Assembly (NCBI GenBank): GCA_902796225.1
Contig: CADBOO010000081.1
Span: forward strand, 1-41,351
Length of the DNA: 41,351 nucleotides
Source of the DNA: an uncultured Ruminococcus sp.
GTDB lineage: Bacteria; Bacillota; Clostridia; Oscillospirales; Acutalibacteraceae
Reading direction: 5' to 3'
The notes under the pieces are model-generated. The model saw nothing but the letters and a program-made list of their open reading frames with translations, did not search any database and was not told the origin of the DNA. The position numbers were made by a program, and so were the translations under genes. The number at the start of each line of letters is the position of its first letter. Position 1 is the stretch's first letter. Positions 8,071-17,854 of the stretch are shown here, piece by piece.

Positions 8071-8294
8071 TACACATCACGCGACGCTCGTCCGAGAACA
8101 CGAACGCCGCTTTTTCTGAGGATCCGTTCCGCTTCATCGGTTTTTTCCGGCACAAAAAGACAATAACCGCATGATTTGATCGGGGTATTACGCGGTGTAC
8201 GCTGGATAAAAGAACGAATCCTGTATTTGTCAAGAATGCTTTTCGCCTTCATCGCATAGGTGACGGAAGGCAAAAGTATCAATTCGTTATTCAT
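8070..8294 (-). CDS. DUF3343 putative Se/S carrier-like protein
   Basis: The 74-aa protein matches the small DUF3343 (Se/S carrier-like) family: an alpha/beta fold of about 70-80 residues with a conserved S-C-G in the middle. Here the motif is S-C-G-Y-C (residues 41-45), giving two cysteines spaced C-x-x-C that could carry a persulfide or selenium adduct. It overlaps the downstream cysteine desulfurase-like gene by one base. Its ribosome-binding site AGAGGTG lies inside the 3' arm of the hairpin at 8298-8343, and the U tract forms the spacer to the ATG. Function is inferred from family and neighbour only. Confidence 0.8.
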   Translation of the reverse strand: MNNELILLPSVTYAMKAKSILDKYRIRSFIQRTPRNTPIKSCGYCLFVPEKTDEAERILRKSGVRVLGRASRDV

Positions 8295-8343
8295 AAAAAC
8301 ACCTCTGTTCCCTATCAGTTTATGACAGGAAAACAGAGGTGTT
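8294..8343 (-). terminator. Long hairpin after dapB that carries the DUF3343 ribosome-binding site
   Basis: Minus strand: outer 12-bp stem AACACCTCTGTT (8343-8332) / AACAGAGGTGTT (8309-8298), inner 7-bp stem CCTGTCA / TGATAGG with one G-U pair and a five-base loop, then a run of five T residues directly before the DUF3343 ATG. By structure it is a terminator for asd-dapA-dapB; by position its 3' arm is also the next gene's Shine-Dalgarno. Confidence 0.8.
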
Positions 8344-8349
8344 AATCGA

Positions 8350-9108
8350 TTATGAGAAGGATTTGCTGAGCAGATCGCCCATATTGTACATACCTGCGGG
8401 CTTGTCCGTTAGATAGACAGCCGCGTTGACAGCGCCGGATGCGAATACGCCTTTGGACTGCGCCTGATGCTTGATAGAAACGACTTCATCATGACCGGCG
8501 AAGATGACTTCATGCTCTCCGACGATGGTGCCACCGCGAACGGAGTGGATGCCGATCTCGTTCTTATCGCGCTTTTTGCGGTAGGCATGGCGATCATAAA
8601 CGTACTGTGCGTCAGCCTTTTCTTCGGCGATCGCGTCTGCAATCATAATTGCAGTGCCGGACGGCGCGTCGAGCTTCTGATTATGATGCTTCTCCAGGAT
8701 CTCGATATCAAAGCTGTCGGACAATACGCGCGTCGCGAGCTTTGACAATTCTATCAGAAGATTGATGCCGAGCGACATGTTGCCCGAATAAAACACAGGA
8801 ACGATCTTTGATGCATCCTTAATCTTCTGCACCTGAGACTCGGAATAACCGGTCGTGCAGATGACGACGGGCAGTTTGTGCTCGAGTGCATAGCTGAGCA
8901 TATCGTCCAGTACAAGCGGATTGGAAAAATCGAGAATCACATCAGCCTGTTCGTGAACGTCGATAAAACATTTGCTAACAGGGTAAGCTCTGTCGCCTTC
9001 GGCGATATCGACGCCTGCGGTAATCACGACGTCATCTCTGCTGTTGACGCAAGCCTCTACTGCCTGACCCATTTTTCCGAGACAGCCGTTGAGTAAAATC
9101 TTGACCAT
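8350..9108 (-). CDS. dapB: 4-hydroxy-tetrahydrodipicolinate reductase
   Basis: DapB reduces the product of DapA to tetrahydrodipicolinate in the diaminopimelate/lysine pathway. The Rossmann motif N-G-C-L-G-K-M-G is at residues 7-14, and the substrate-binding/catalytic segment E-K-H-H-N-Q-K-L-D-A-P-S-G-T-A is intact. The 252-aa length is normal. It is the last gene of asd-dapA-dapB, 54 bases downstream of dapA, with a small GC hairpin in the gap. A long hairpin terminator follows the stop within a few bases. Confidence 0.97.
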   Translation of the reverse strand: MVKILLNGCLGKMGQAVEACVNSRDDVVITAGVDIAEGDRAYPVSKCFIDVHEQADVILDFSNPLVLDDMLSYALEHKLPVVICTTGYSESQVQKIKDASKIVPVFYSGNMSLGINLLIELSKLATRVLSDSFDIEILEKHHNQKLDAPSGTAIMIADAIAEEKADAQYVYDRHAYRKKRDKNEIGIHSVRGGTIVGEHEVIFAGHDEVVSIKHQAQSKGVFASGAVNAAVYLTDKPAGMYNMGDLLSKSFS

Positions 9109-9136
9109 TTTTGAATTCCTCTGCTTTCTGCAAATA

Positions 9137-9157
9137 CAGGGCGAACGAGTCGCCCTG
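9137..9157 (-). other. Intercistronic hairpin between dapA and dapB
   Basis: Perfect 7-bp stem CAGGGCG / CGCCCTG around a seven-base loop, with no U tract after it. It may stabilise or be a processing point in the asd-dapA-dapB mRNA; nothing in the sequence proves a role. Confidence 0.5.
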
Positions 9158-9162
9158 AGTGT

Positions 9163-10062
9163 TTATGCGTATTTTCCGATCAGGTCGTATTTTGCCAGAC
9201 AATCCTTGAGATCGTGATAACCGGAATAGCTCATAGGTACCAGCGGCAGTCTGCAGTCGCCGGCATTGAAGCCGATCAGGTTCATCGCAGTCTTGACCGG
9301 GATGGGGTTGACGTCCGAGAACATGATATCCATCAGTTCAACATAATGGAAATTCATTTTGGAAGCCTCGGCAAAGTCGTTGTTCAGACAAAGCTCGCAA
9401 ATGCGGTGCATCTCCTGCGGACAGAAGTTCGCAAACACGGAGATAACGCCCAGCGCGCCAAGCGACATAAACGGAACCGTCTGATCGTCGTTGCCGGAAT
9501 AGATGTCCAGTCTGTCGCCGCACAGCGAACGTGTCTGTGATACGGAAGAAATATCGCCGTTTGCCTCTTTGGTGGCGACGATGTTCTCGTGCTTGCACAG
9601 CTCTGCGTAGGTCTTGGGCTTGATGTTGCAGCCGGTACGCGAAGGAACATTATACAGGATCACCGGCAGATCGATATTATCGGCGATCGTCGTAAAGTGA
9701 CGGATCAGACCGGTCTGAGACGTTTTATTATAGTACGGCGTTACGGAAAGCAGCGCGTCGGCGCCGGAAGCCTCTGCGGACTTTGACAGCTCGATCGCGG
9801 TATTGGTGTCGTTGGAGCCGGTACCCGCAATAACGGGGATCCTGCCGGCAACCTTTTCGCAGACGAAAGATAATACCTCGCAGTGTTCCTTGACGGTAAG
9901 AGTCGCCGCCTCGCCGGTCGTACCGCAGGCGATGATCGCGTCGGTACCGTTAGCGATCTGGAATTCAAGCAATCTTGCAAGCTCGTCATAATTGACGGAG
10001 CCGTCGGGATGCATCGGGGTGATCAGTGCAACGCCGGAACCGGTAAAAATGTGTTTATTCAT
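9163..10062 (-). CDS. dapA: 4-hydroxy-tetrahydrodipicolinate synthase
   Basis: DapA condenses pyruvate with aspartate semialdehyde, the first committed step to diaminopimelate and lysine. The TIM-barrel family motifs are present: G-S-G-V-A-L-I-T-P near the N-terminus, G-T-T-G-E (pyruvate binding), the tyrosine in I-L-Y-N-V-P-S-R-T-G, and the Schiff-base lysine in V-A-T-K-E-A. Length is 299 aa, as usual. It follows asd by 13 bases and precedes dapB; a GGAGGAT site lies before the ATG. The three genes supply precursor for meso-DAP in the wall and for lysine. Confidence 0.97.
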   Translation of the reverse strand: MNKHIFTGSGVALITPMHPDGSVNYDELARLLEFQIANGTDAIIACGTTGEAATLTVKEHCEVLSFVCEKVAGRIPVIAGTGSNDTNTAIELSKSAEASGADALLSVTPYYNKTSQTGLIRHFTTIADNIDLPVILYNVPSRTGCNIKPKTYAELCKHENIVATKEANGDISSVSQTRSLCGDRLDIYSGNDDQTVPFMSLGALGVISVFANFCPQEMHRICELCLNNDFAEASKMNFHYVELMDIMFSDVNPIPVKTAMNLIGFNAGDCRLPLVPMSYSGYHDLKDCLAKYDLIGKYA

Positions 10063-10075
10063 GGATATCCTCCGA

Positions 10076-11161
10076 TCAGTCTATATAACCTTCGGCGCAA
10101 AGAAGCTCTGCCATCAGGACAGCGCCGCCCGCGGCGCCTCTGAGGGTGTTGTGCGCCATGCATACAAATTTCATATCATACTGAGAATCGGGTCTGAGTC
10201 TGCCGACCGATACCGCCATACCGTTCTCGAGCATCCTCTCGGATTTGATCTGCGGTCTGTCGGGTTCGGTGAAGTAATGCAGGAACTGTTTGGGAGCAGA
10301 CGGAAGCTCAAGCTCCTGTGCTCTGCCCTTGTAATTTGTCCAGATGTCGATGATCTCTTCGACAGAGGGCTTCTCTTCGGTATCAAAGCTCATGAATACC
10401 GCAGCGGTATGACCGTCGGAAACCGGCACGCGCAGACACTGTGAAGTGATCGCGATATCGTCGCAGTTGACGATCTTATCGCCCTCGATATGTCCCCAGA
10501 TCTTCAGCGGCTCCAGTTCGCTCTTTTCTTCCTCGCCGCCGATATAAGGGATCAGGTTGTCGACCATCTCGGGCCAGCGCTCAAAGTTTTTGCCTGCGCC
10601 GGAGATCGCCTGATAGGTACAGGCAAGGACTTTGTTGACCTTGAATCTCTCTTTAAGCGGGTGGATCGCGGGAACATAGCACTGCAGGGAGCAGTTTGAC
10701 TTAACGGCGACAAAGCCGCGTTTTGTTCCGAGGCGTTTTCTCTGCGCCTCGATGATCTTTGCGTGATCGGCATTGATCTCGGGGATGATCATCGGTACGT
10801 CGGGAGTGCCGCGATTCGCGGAGTTATTGGAGATAACGGGGCATTCCGCCTTAGCGTACGCTTCTTCCAGAGCTTTGATCTCGTCTTTTTTCATATCGAC
10901 AGCGCAGAACACGAAATCGACCTTAGAGGCGACAGCTTCGACGTCTGCAGCGTCGAGAATGACCATATCCTTGATATTCGCGGGGATCGGCGCGGTCATC
11001 GCCCATCTGTTGCCGACGGCTTCCTCATATGTCTTGCCGGCGCTTCTTTTGGATGCGGCGATAGCGGTGACGTTGAACCAGGGATGGTTTTCGAGCAGCA
11101 GTGAGAATCGCTGACCGACCATACCGGTACAGCCGATGATACCTACGTTATATTTTTTCAT
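10076..11161 (-). CDS. asd: Aspartate-semialdehyde dehydrogenase (archaeal/fungal-type subfamily)
   Basis: Asd makes aspartate semialdehyde from aspartyl phosphate with NADPH. The nucleotide-binding motif G-I-I-G-C-T-G-M-V-G-Q lies at about residues 7-17, the catalytic cysteine is in K-S-N-C-S-L-Q, and the active-site histidine is in V-S-D-G-H-T-A. The overall pattern (long insert, S-N-C-S-L-Q, about 360 aa) matches the asd_EA type found in archaea, fungi and some Clostridia rather than the E. coli type. The frame runs 15 bases upstream from a TTG, but the ATG at 11161 sits just behind GGAGGG and is the better start (361 aa). It heads the asd-dapA-dapB operon and has its own strong promoter. 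Confidence 0.95.
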   Translation of the reverse strand: MKKYNVGIIGCTGMVGQRFSLLLENHPWFNVTAIAASKRSAGKTYEEAVGNRWAMTAPIPANIKDMVILDAADVEAVASKVDFVFCAVDMKKDEIKALEEAYAKAECPVISNNSANRGTPDVPMIIPEINADHAKIIEAQRKRLGTKRGFVAVKSNCSLQCYVPAIHPLKERFKVNKVLACTYQAISGAGKNFERWPEMVDNLIPYIGGEEEKSELEPLKIWGHIEGDKIVNCDDIAITSQCLRVPVSDGHTAAVFMSFDTEEKPSVEEIIDIWTNYKGRAQELELPSAPKQFLHYFTEPDRPQIKSERMLENGMAVSVGRLRPDSQYDMKFVCMAHNTLRGAAGGAVLMAELLCAEGYID

Positions 11162-11175
11162 ACTGAATCCCTCCA

Positions 11176-11207
11176 AATTGAAAAAAACAGTTGAGTTTTT
11201 TTCAATT
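11176..11207 (-). repeat. Perfect A/T inverted repeat in the asd 5' leader
   Basis: A 13-bp perfect palindrome: AATTG, seven A, C (11176-11188), loop of six, then G, seven T, CAATT (11195-11207). In the asd transcript it ends immediately in front of the GGAGGG ribosome-binding site. It could be a regulatory hairpin or a DNA-binding site; the mostly A-U stem is weak. Confidence 0.6.
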
Positions 11208-11264
11208 ATAATATATTATGGTATAAGCAAATTGATACATACTTTGCCTCATATTTCAAGATAT

Positions 11265-11293
11265 AATATAACACCGCGCAGCGGTTTTGTCAA
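11265..11293 (-). promoter_or_regulatory. Sigma-A-type promoter of asd-dapA-dapB
   Basis: Minus strand: perfect -35 TTGACA (11293-11288), 17-bp spacer, -10 TATATT (11270-11265). The spacer itself contains the inverted repeat ACCGC/GCGGT. The leader to the asd ATG is about 95 bases, too short for a lysine riboswitch. Confidence 0.8.
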
Positions 11294-11342
11294 TTTTCAA
11301 ACAGCGTTTTTAGAACAATTGACAGTTTAGAAGGATATATGT

Positions 11343-13510
<2,168 letters not shown>

Positions 13511-13518
13511 TCACAGTA

Positions 13519-13549
13519 AAAGAGCCTGCGCTTGACACGCAGGCTCTTT
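13519..13549. terminator. Bidirectional terminator between tgt and the ricin/FN3 gene
   Basis: Twelve-bp perfect stem AAAGAGCCTGCG (13519-13530) / CGCAGGCTCTTT (13538-13549) around a seven-base loop. The stem's own terminal A and T runs give short U tracts in both directions, serving the convergent genes on each side. Confidence 0.85.
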
Positions 13550-13558
13550 ACCATAATA

Positions 13559-15250
13559 CTAAAACTTATTCTTAGAGGAGTATCCTCCCGGATAATAAGA
13601 CTGTATGCTTCCGTTATTCAGCACGGATTCAAAGTAACTGCTGATCACTTTGCCGTTTTTATTCATACACTTGACGGCAAAGCATTTGTTTTGTTTGGCG
13701 CTTCCGACGACCTTGAATGACGCCGAACCGGCGGTGGTAACAGCGCGCTGTATCCACTTCTGACCGTTCCAGCTGTATACCGCGTATTTCGCCGCGCCGG
13801 TGATCTTGTTCCAAGAAAGGCTGATCTTTGATCCGGAATTATTGAGCGTCCTGACGCGCGGAGCAGCGTAATAAGTGAATTTTGCGGACGAAGTGTAGCC
13901 GCTGATGTACTTGTTGTTCTCGTCCATACACCGAACGGTGAAATAATAGACCTGATTATTCTGCGCGCCGCTGTAAAAGTAATTGTTGTAGATGCACGGC
14001 GTGGCTTTGCCCCATACCCAATTGGTCGCCTTGCTCTTGATCATCACCATATACCGATAAGCGCCGGTCACCCGGTTCCAGTTCAGCTGATAGCCGGTGG
14101 GATTGAGCGACACCTTCAGCTTCGGCGTTTGGACGATCCTGTTCCTGACGCCGGTCGTATTATAGGCAGAGGTGAATTTTTTGTAATCCGCCGATACACA
14201 GCGTACGGTATAGGTGTAGTTGACATTATAAGCGGCTTTGGTATGGGTCATCTTGGTCGCGGTCGTATTGCCCAGCACCTTCCATGAGCCGGTCGTCTTG
14301 TAAAAGACGCGATACGCAGCGGCGCCCGTCACCTTTTTCCACGAGATCTGCGGTCCGGAAGTCGTGTTAACGACATTGATGGATGACGGTATCGACAGAT
14401 ACTTGATCGATTTCGTCTTATATCCGGATACCATCGGCGAAACACATCTTACATAGTACTGATAGGTCGTACCGCTTTTGACGTTTTTATCGACATACGA
14501 GGTACCTGCGGTTTTGCAGATCGATACCCATTTCTTTGTCGACGTATTATAGCGGTAGACACGGTAAGCCGAGGCGTAGTAAACCTGATTCCATGAGATA
14601 GAAACACCGTTAACCGCACAGGCAAGCTGCATATTCGGCGTGGCGAGATAATCACTGCTGATCGGCAGCTTTGTGATAGTGAAATGCGTTGACTCTTTGC
14701 TGAAATCACTGGTCATCACTACCTCGGCGCTGTCGCCGAACAGATTGATGCCTTTGAGCATGAATGCGCTGTTGCCGCAGTTGATGAACTGATAGCCGTT
14801 GCCGGATTTTTTCAGCCTCCAGCACTGGTCGGGCAGTTTGTCCTCTTCTGTATGGAATGTTTCGCTGTTTTCACGCGTTGTTTTGACATTGTACAATTCC
14901 AGATACAGGTTTTTGTTGACGTTTCGGATCTTATAGGATCCGTCAGCCTGCCGTGTGAAATGCCAGAACTGGACACTGCTGTCGAGATACTCTTTCAGCT
15001 GTGTTGTACGCATCACGTCATCGGGGATCGTCATATACTTCACAGGATCTTCAAGACCGATACGAGCGTAAAAACTCGCGCCCAGATCCTCATAAGTCGC
15101 GCCGGTTTCGGCAAGATCTATGTCGGATCCGGTATCTGACAATTCCTGCTCGGATGCAGGAACGTCAGCAGCGTTTGAAGACACACAGAATACGCATAAG
15201 ACGACGATGATGATTGCTGCGCACAGCAAACCATAAGAACGTCTTTTCAT
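13559..15250 (-). CDS. Secreted ricin-type beta-trefoil plus FN3-like repeat protein (copy A)
   Basis: The 563-aa protein has a signal peptide (residues 1-28, hydrophobic core followed by S-N-A-A), a short acidic spacer, a ricin-type beta-trefoil region (about 55-195) marked by the QxW motifs Q-F-W and Q-C-W, and four FN3-like repeats of roughly 85-90 residues, each with I-S-W or L-N-W, a Y-R-V strand and Y-x-V-R-C. It ends with a conserved tail Y-Y-P-G-G-Y-S-S-K-N-K-F. No catalytic site, LPXTG, dockerin or transmembrane anchor is visible. It is probably an extracellular carbohydrate- or surface-binding protein (inference). The ATG at 15250 is preceded by GGAGGGG; the 21 bases of open frame upstream are not used. 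It is a close paralogue of the next gene. Confidence 0.88.
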   Translation of the reverse strand: MKRRSYGLLCAAIIIVVLCVFCVSSNAADVPASEQELSDTGSDIDLAETGATYEDLGASFYARIGLEDPVKYMTIPDDVMRTTQLKEYLDSSVQFWHFTRQADGSYKIRNVNKNLYLELYNVKTTRENSETFHTEEDKLPDQCWRLKKSGNGYQFINCGNSAFMLKGINLFGDSAEVVMTSDFSKESTHFTITKLPISSDYLATPNMQLACAVNGVSISWNQVYYASAYRVYRYNTSTKKWVSICKTAGTSYVDKNVKSGTTYQYYVRCVSPMVSGYKTKSIKYLSIPSSINVVNTTSGPQISWKKVTGAAAYRVFYKTTGSWKVLGNTTATKMTHTKAAYNVNYTYTVRCVSADYKKFTSAYNTTGVRNRIVQTPKLKVSLNPTGYQLNWNRVTGAYRYMVMIKSKATNWVWGKATPCIYNNYFYSGAQNNQVYYFTVRCMDENNKYISGYTSSAKFTYYAAPRVRTLNNSGSKISLSWNKITGAAKYAVYSWNGQKWIQRAVTTAGSASFKVVGSAKQNKCFAVKCMNKNGKVISSYFESVLNNGSIQSYYPGGYSSKNKF

Positions 15251-15265
15251 AAATACCCCTCCAAA

Positions 15266-15290
15266 GGACAACGCCGCGATGCTGTTGTCC
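15266..15290 (-). other. Hairpin just upstream of the copy A ribosome-binding site
   Basis: Seven-bp perfect stem GGACAAC / GTTGTCC with an 11-base loop, ending a few bases before the TTTGGAGGGG site of the copy A gene. No promoter is evident between this hairpin and the preceding terminator, so copy A may rely on read-through from copy B. Confidence 0.5.
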
Positions 15291-15303
15291 CGATCTAATA
15301 ATC

Positions 15304-15334
15304 AAAAAGCAGGCTGAAACGATCCAGCCTGCTT
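15304..15334 (-). terminator. Terminator after copy B
   Basis: Ten-bp stem AAGCAGGCTG (15307-15316) / CAGCCTGCTT (15325-15334) with an eight-base loop. The A run at 15304-15308 becomes a five-T tract on the minus strand. Confidence 0.85.
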
Positions 15335-15360
15335 AAAAACAGGCAACTGTACCCGTTTTA

Positions 15361-17133
15361 TCAGAATTTATGCGTTGAAGTGTATTCTCCGGGGAAATAA
15401 TACCGTAAGCCGTCTTCAATTACAGTTGCAAGATATGAACTGATGTAGTTTCCGTTCTTATCCATGCATCTGACAGCATAACAAATATTTTGCTCTTTTG
15501 TACCGACGATCGAGGCATTGAAGGTAGTTGCATAGGGAGCGGAATCGCCTTTCTTTACCCACTGTTTACCGTTCCATGCAAAGACTCTGTACCGATACGC
15601 GCCGTTGACAGCATACCATGAGAGCTTATTCACAGAAGCTGAAGAAGTGATCGTCTTGACCACGGGAGCATCGTAGAAATAAGTTTTAACGGTGGATTTG
15701 AAGCCGCTGATCAGCTGACCCTTAGCGTTCATCGCGCGAACGGTAAAGATGTAGTAATTACCGTTGACCACGTCGGAATACCGATGAGAGGTGCCTACGA
15801 CATCGGCGACCTTTGTCCATTTGTTATTGTTCGCTTTGCATTTGCAGAAAACTCTGTATTTTGCAGCGCCTTCACTTGCCGACCATGATACATCCAGCGA
15901 GAACGGCATGACAGAAACCTTCGGAACAGGCGTTGTGACGATCATATTGCTGACGCCCGCAGGATTGTAGGCGGAAGTAAAAGCCTTCCAATTTGCGTTC
16001 ATACAGCGTACGGTGTACACATAGGTTTTGTTTTTCACTGCTGCTTTATGCAGGAAAGATGTACCGACCGTATTGGCAAGTGTGACCCATTTGGTACCGC
16101 TTTTGATGAACAATCTGAATCTCTCTGCACCGGCAGATTTTGTCCACGAGATCACGGGGCCGTCGTTCGTATTATTGATAGAGATCCTCGGCGCTGCGAT
16201 ATACTTGATCGACTGCGCCAGAAAATCCGAGGTCACGGGACTGATGGTTCGAACGGCATATCTGTAGGTATGATTGCTGTAGACCTTTTTATCGATATAC
16301 TGCGACTCAGCAACTTCTGCAAGCAGAATCCACTGTTTTTTCGAATCATCGTATCTGAAGACGCGGAATTTCTGTGCATTCGGAACATCGTTCCAGTCGA
16401 CCAGAACGCCTTCGTAGTGATTGGAGAGCTTGACGACAGGCGTCGGGAGCTTGTCCGAGGTGATCGCGATCTTCTCAAAGCTGAAGTAGATATTCTCGTT
16501 CGTCATATCGGACGTCAGCTGAATTTGGGAGGAAGACAGCGTAGGATTGACGCCGACCAGCACAAACTTGTTGTCAACATAGGAATGGATCCGATAGCCG
16601 GTAGCATCCTTGGAAATGATCCATTTTTGTTCGGCGGCATTGCGCTTTGAGGTAAAGTACAGCGGATCGCCATCCTGCGCTTCGGAATCCTTCATCTCGA
16701 GGTAGCTGTTGAGAGATACGCTGCGGATACGGTAGAAAGAACCTTCCAGAATAAAATTCCAGACCTGATTGCTGTAAGTCGTCGCTTTGCGCGTAACGGG
16801 AGTCTGCGCTGCTTTTGAAGGCGCAGTCATATAATAACTGCTGTTTTTGAGAAGCTTGACACGGGCGTAGAAATTCTTTCCGAGATTGACGGGAACGATA
16901 TCGCCGGTCGCCTGAACGTCTGCTTCTGCGCCGACTTCGGCAAGATCATTCTCAGGAGTCTCAGGAACAGTCTCATCGGCAGTATCGACAGTCGGATCAT
17001 CGGCAGCCGCTGTGTCCTCAAGAACACTGCCATCTTCGGCAGGAAGCTCTTCTGCGGAAAACGAAACGGCATTAACCGCGATCACACCGATAATCATCGC
17101 CAAGCATATTATTAAGGATAATAGTTTTTTCAT
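15361..17133 (-). CDS. Secreted ricin-type beta-trefoil plus FN3-like repeat protein (copy B)
   Basis: This 590-aa paralogue of copy A has the same plan: signal peptide (cleavage likely after F-S-A at 27), a longer acidic Asp/Glu/Thr/Pro spacer (28-78), a ricin-like beta-trefoil region (about 84-221) with the QxW motifs Q-V-W (123-125) and Q-K-W (169-171), four FN3-like repeats and a C-terminal tail Y-Y-F-P-G-E-Y-T-S-T-H-K-F. The two copies align along their whole length with clear divergence, so the duplication is old. A promoter with an 18-bp spacer lies upstream and a terminator follows. Extracellular; ligand unknown. Ricin-type folds commonly bind sugars, but no binding residues can be proven from sequence alone. 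Confidence 0.88.
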   Translation of the reverse strand: MKKLLSLIICLAMIIGVIAVNAVSFSAEELPAEDGSVLEDTAAADDPTVDTADETVPETPENDLAEVGAEADVQATGDIVPVNLGKNFYARVKLLKNSSYYMTAPSKAAQTPVTRKATTYSNQVWNFILEGSFYRIRSVSLNSYLEMKDSEAQDGDPLYFTSKRNAAEQKWIISKDATGYRIHSYVDNKFVLVGVNPTLSSSQIQLTSDMTNENIYFSFEKIAITSDKLPTPVVKLSNHYEGVLVDWNDVPNAQKFRVFRYDDSKKQWILLAEVAESQYIDKKVYSNHTYRYAVRTISPVTSDFLAQSIKYIAAPRISINNTNDGPVISWTKSAGAERFRLFIKSGTKWVTLANTVGTSFLHKAAVKNKTYVYTVRCMNANWKAFTSAYNPAGVSNMIVTTPVPKVSVMPFSLDVSWSASEGAAKYRVFCKCKANNNKWTKVADVVGTSHRYSDVVNGNYYIFTVRAMNAKGQLISGFKSTVKTYFYDAPVVKTITSSASVNKLSWYAVNGAYRYRVFAWNGKQWVKKGDSAPYATTFNASIVGTKEQNICYAVRCMDKNGNYISSYLATVIEDGLRYYFPGEYTSTHKF

Positions 17134-17182
17134 CTATTTCACTCCATTCTAATCTACTGTAATTATACAATTATTGTTCTAA

Positions 17183-17212
17183 ATTATAATTATTCAGAAG
17201 AATTATGATCAA
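17183..17212 (-). promoter_or_regulatory. Candidate promoter of copy B
   Basis: Minus strand: -35 TTGATC (17212-17207), 18-bp spacer, -10 TATAAT (17188-17183), in a very AT-rich intergenic stretch of 178 bases. A second TATAAT lies closer to the gene but without a fitting -35. Confidence 0.5.
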
Positions 17213-17272
17213 TTTGAAGTGTAAACATTTTATAAACAAATTGGTATACAATAGACAAAATTTTTGAAACAG

Positions 17273-17302
17273 AAAAACGCCGCCGAATGGTATCGGCGGC
17301 GT
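17273..17302 (-). terminator. Terminator after the truncated third copy
   Basis: Perfect 10-bp GC-rich stem ACGCCGCCGA (17277-17286) / TCGGCGGCGT (17293-17302) with a six-base loop and a four-T tract on the minus strand. It lies ten bases past the stop of the truncated paralogue, suggesting this locus was once, or still is, transcribed. Confidence 0.85.
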
Positions 17303-17311
17303 CGCGTGATA

Positions 17312-17854
17312 TCAGAATGTATTCTTTGAAGTCAAAGCTCCGGGCAGATAATAGGTTATCTTTCCGTTGGAAGCGAGCGACGATTCCCAATAGCTTGAGA
17401 TCAGCGCGCCTTTACTATTCATCGCTCTGACCATTAATATCCTGTTCTTTCTCGCATCTGCATTGTTCTTGAATTTGATCGCGTTGCCGTAAGCAGCGCC
17501 CTTAGCGATCCGCTTTTTTCCGTCCCACGCAAAGAGTCTGTATTTGGCGACTCCCGTTACCTTATCGTAGGTAGCGGTCGTATACCCGCCGGAGTTTACG
17601 ATCTTTGTGATCTTCGGGGCGGTCGTATAGGTCTGCTTTCCGGTCGATCTTAATCCGCTTGCGACCTCGGAAGCATATACGGCTCTGACGGCAAAGTAAT
17701 ACGCCTCACGATTCTTGACGCCTTTGACAATGTCGCCGGAGTTGTAATCAAAATAATTCGCTAATGTCAATGTCGGATAAGGCAGGCTTGCAATATCGAC
17801 AGGATTGGAGATCGTGAACGGAACCCAAAGGCTGGAATCCGTCGTCAGCATCAT
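17312..17854 (-). pseudogene. Truncated and internally deleted third ricin/FN3 paralogue
   Basis: The 180-codon frame aligns to copies A and B only in parts. Its first ~35 residues match the junction after the ricin domain (compare M-L-T-T-D and L-T-S-D), then it jumps into the end of a later FN3-like repeat (Y-Y-F-A-V-R-A-V) and continues through the last repeat to the family tail Y-Y-L-P-G-A-L-T-S-K-N-T-F. The signal peptide, ricin domain and two to three repeats are missing. There is no ribosome-binding site before the first ATG, and the upstream frame is closed by a stop within 15 bases in AT-rich DNA with no visible coding (17855-18000). I read it as a decayed copy; it could instead donate sequence by recombination. 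Confidence 0.75.

Noticed and set aside
11162..11293. Lysine riboswitch or T-box upstream of asd
   Set aside because: The leader is only about 95 bases and lacks the five-helix layout or the T-box sequence; only an A/T hairpin is seen.
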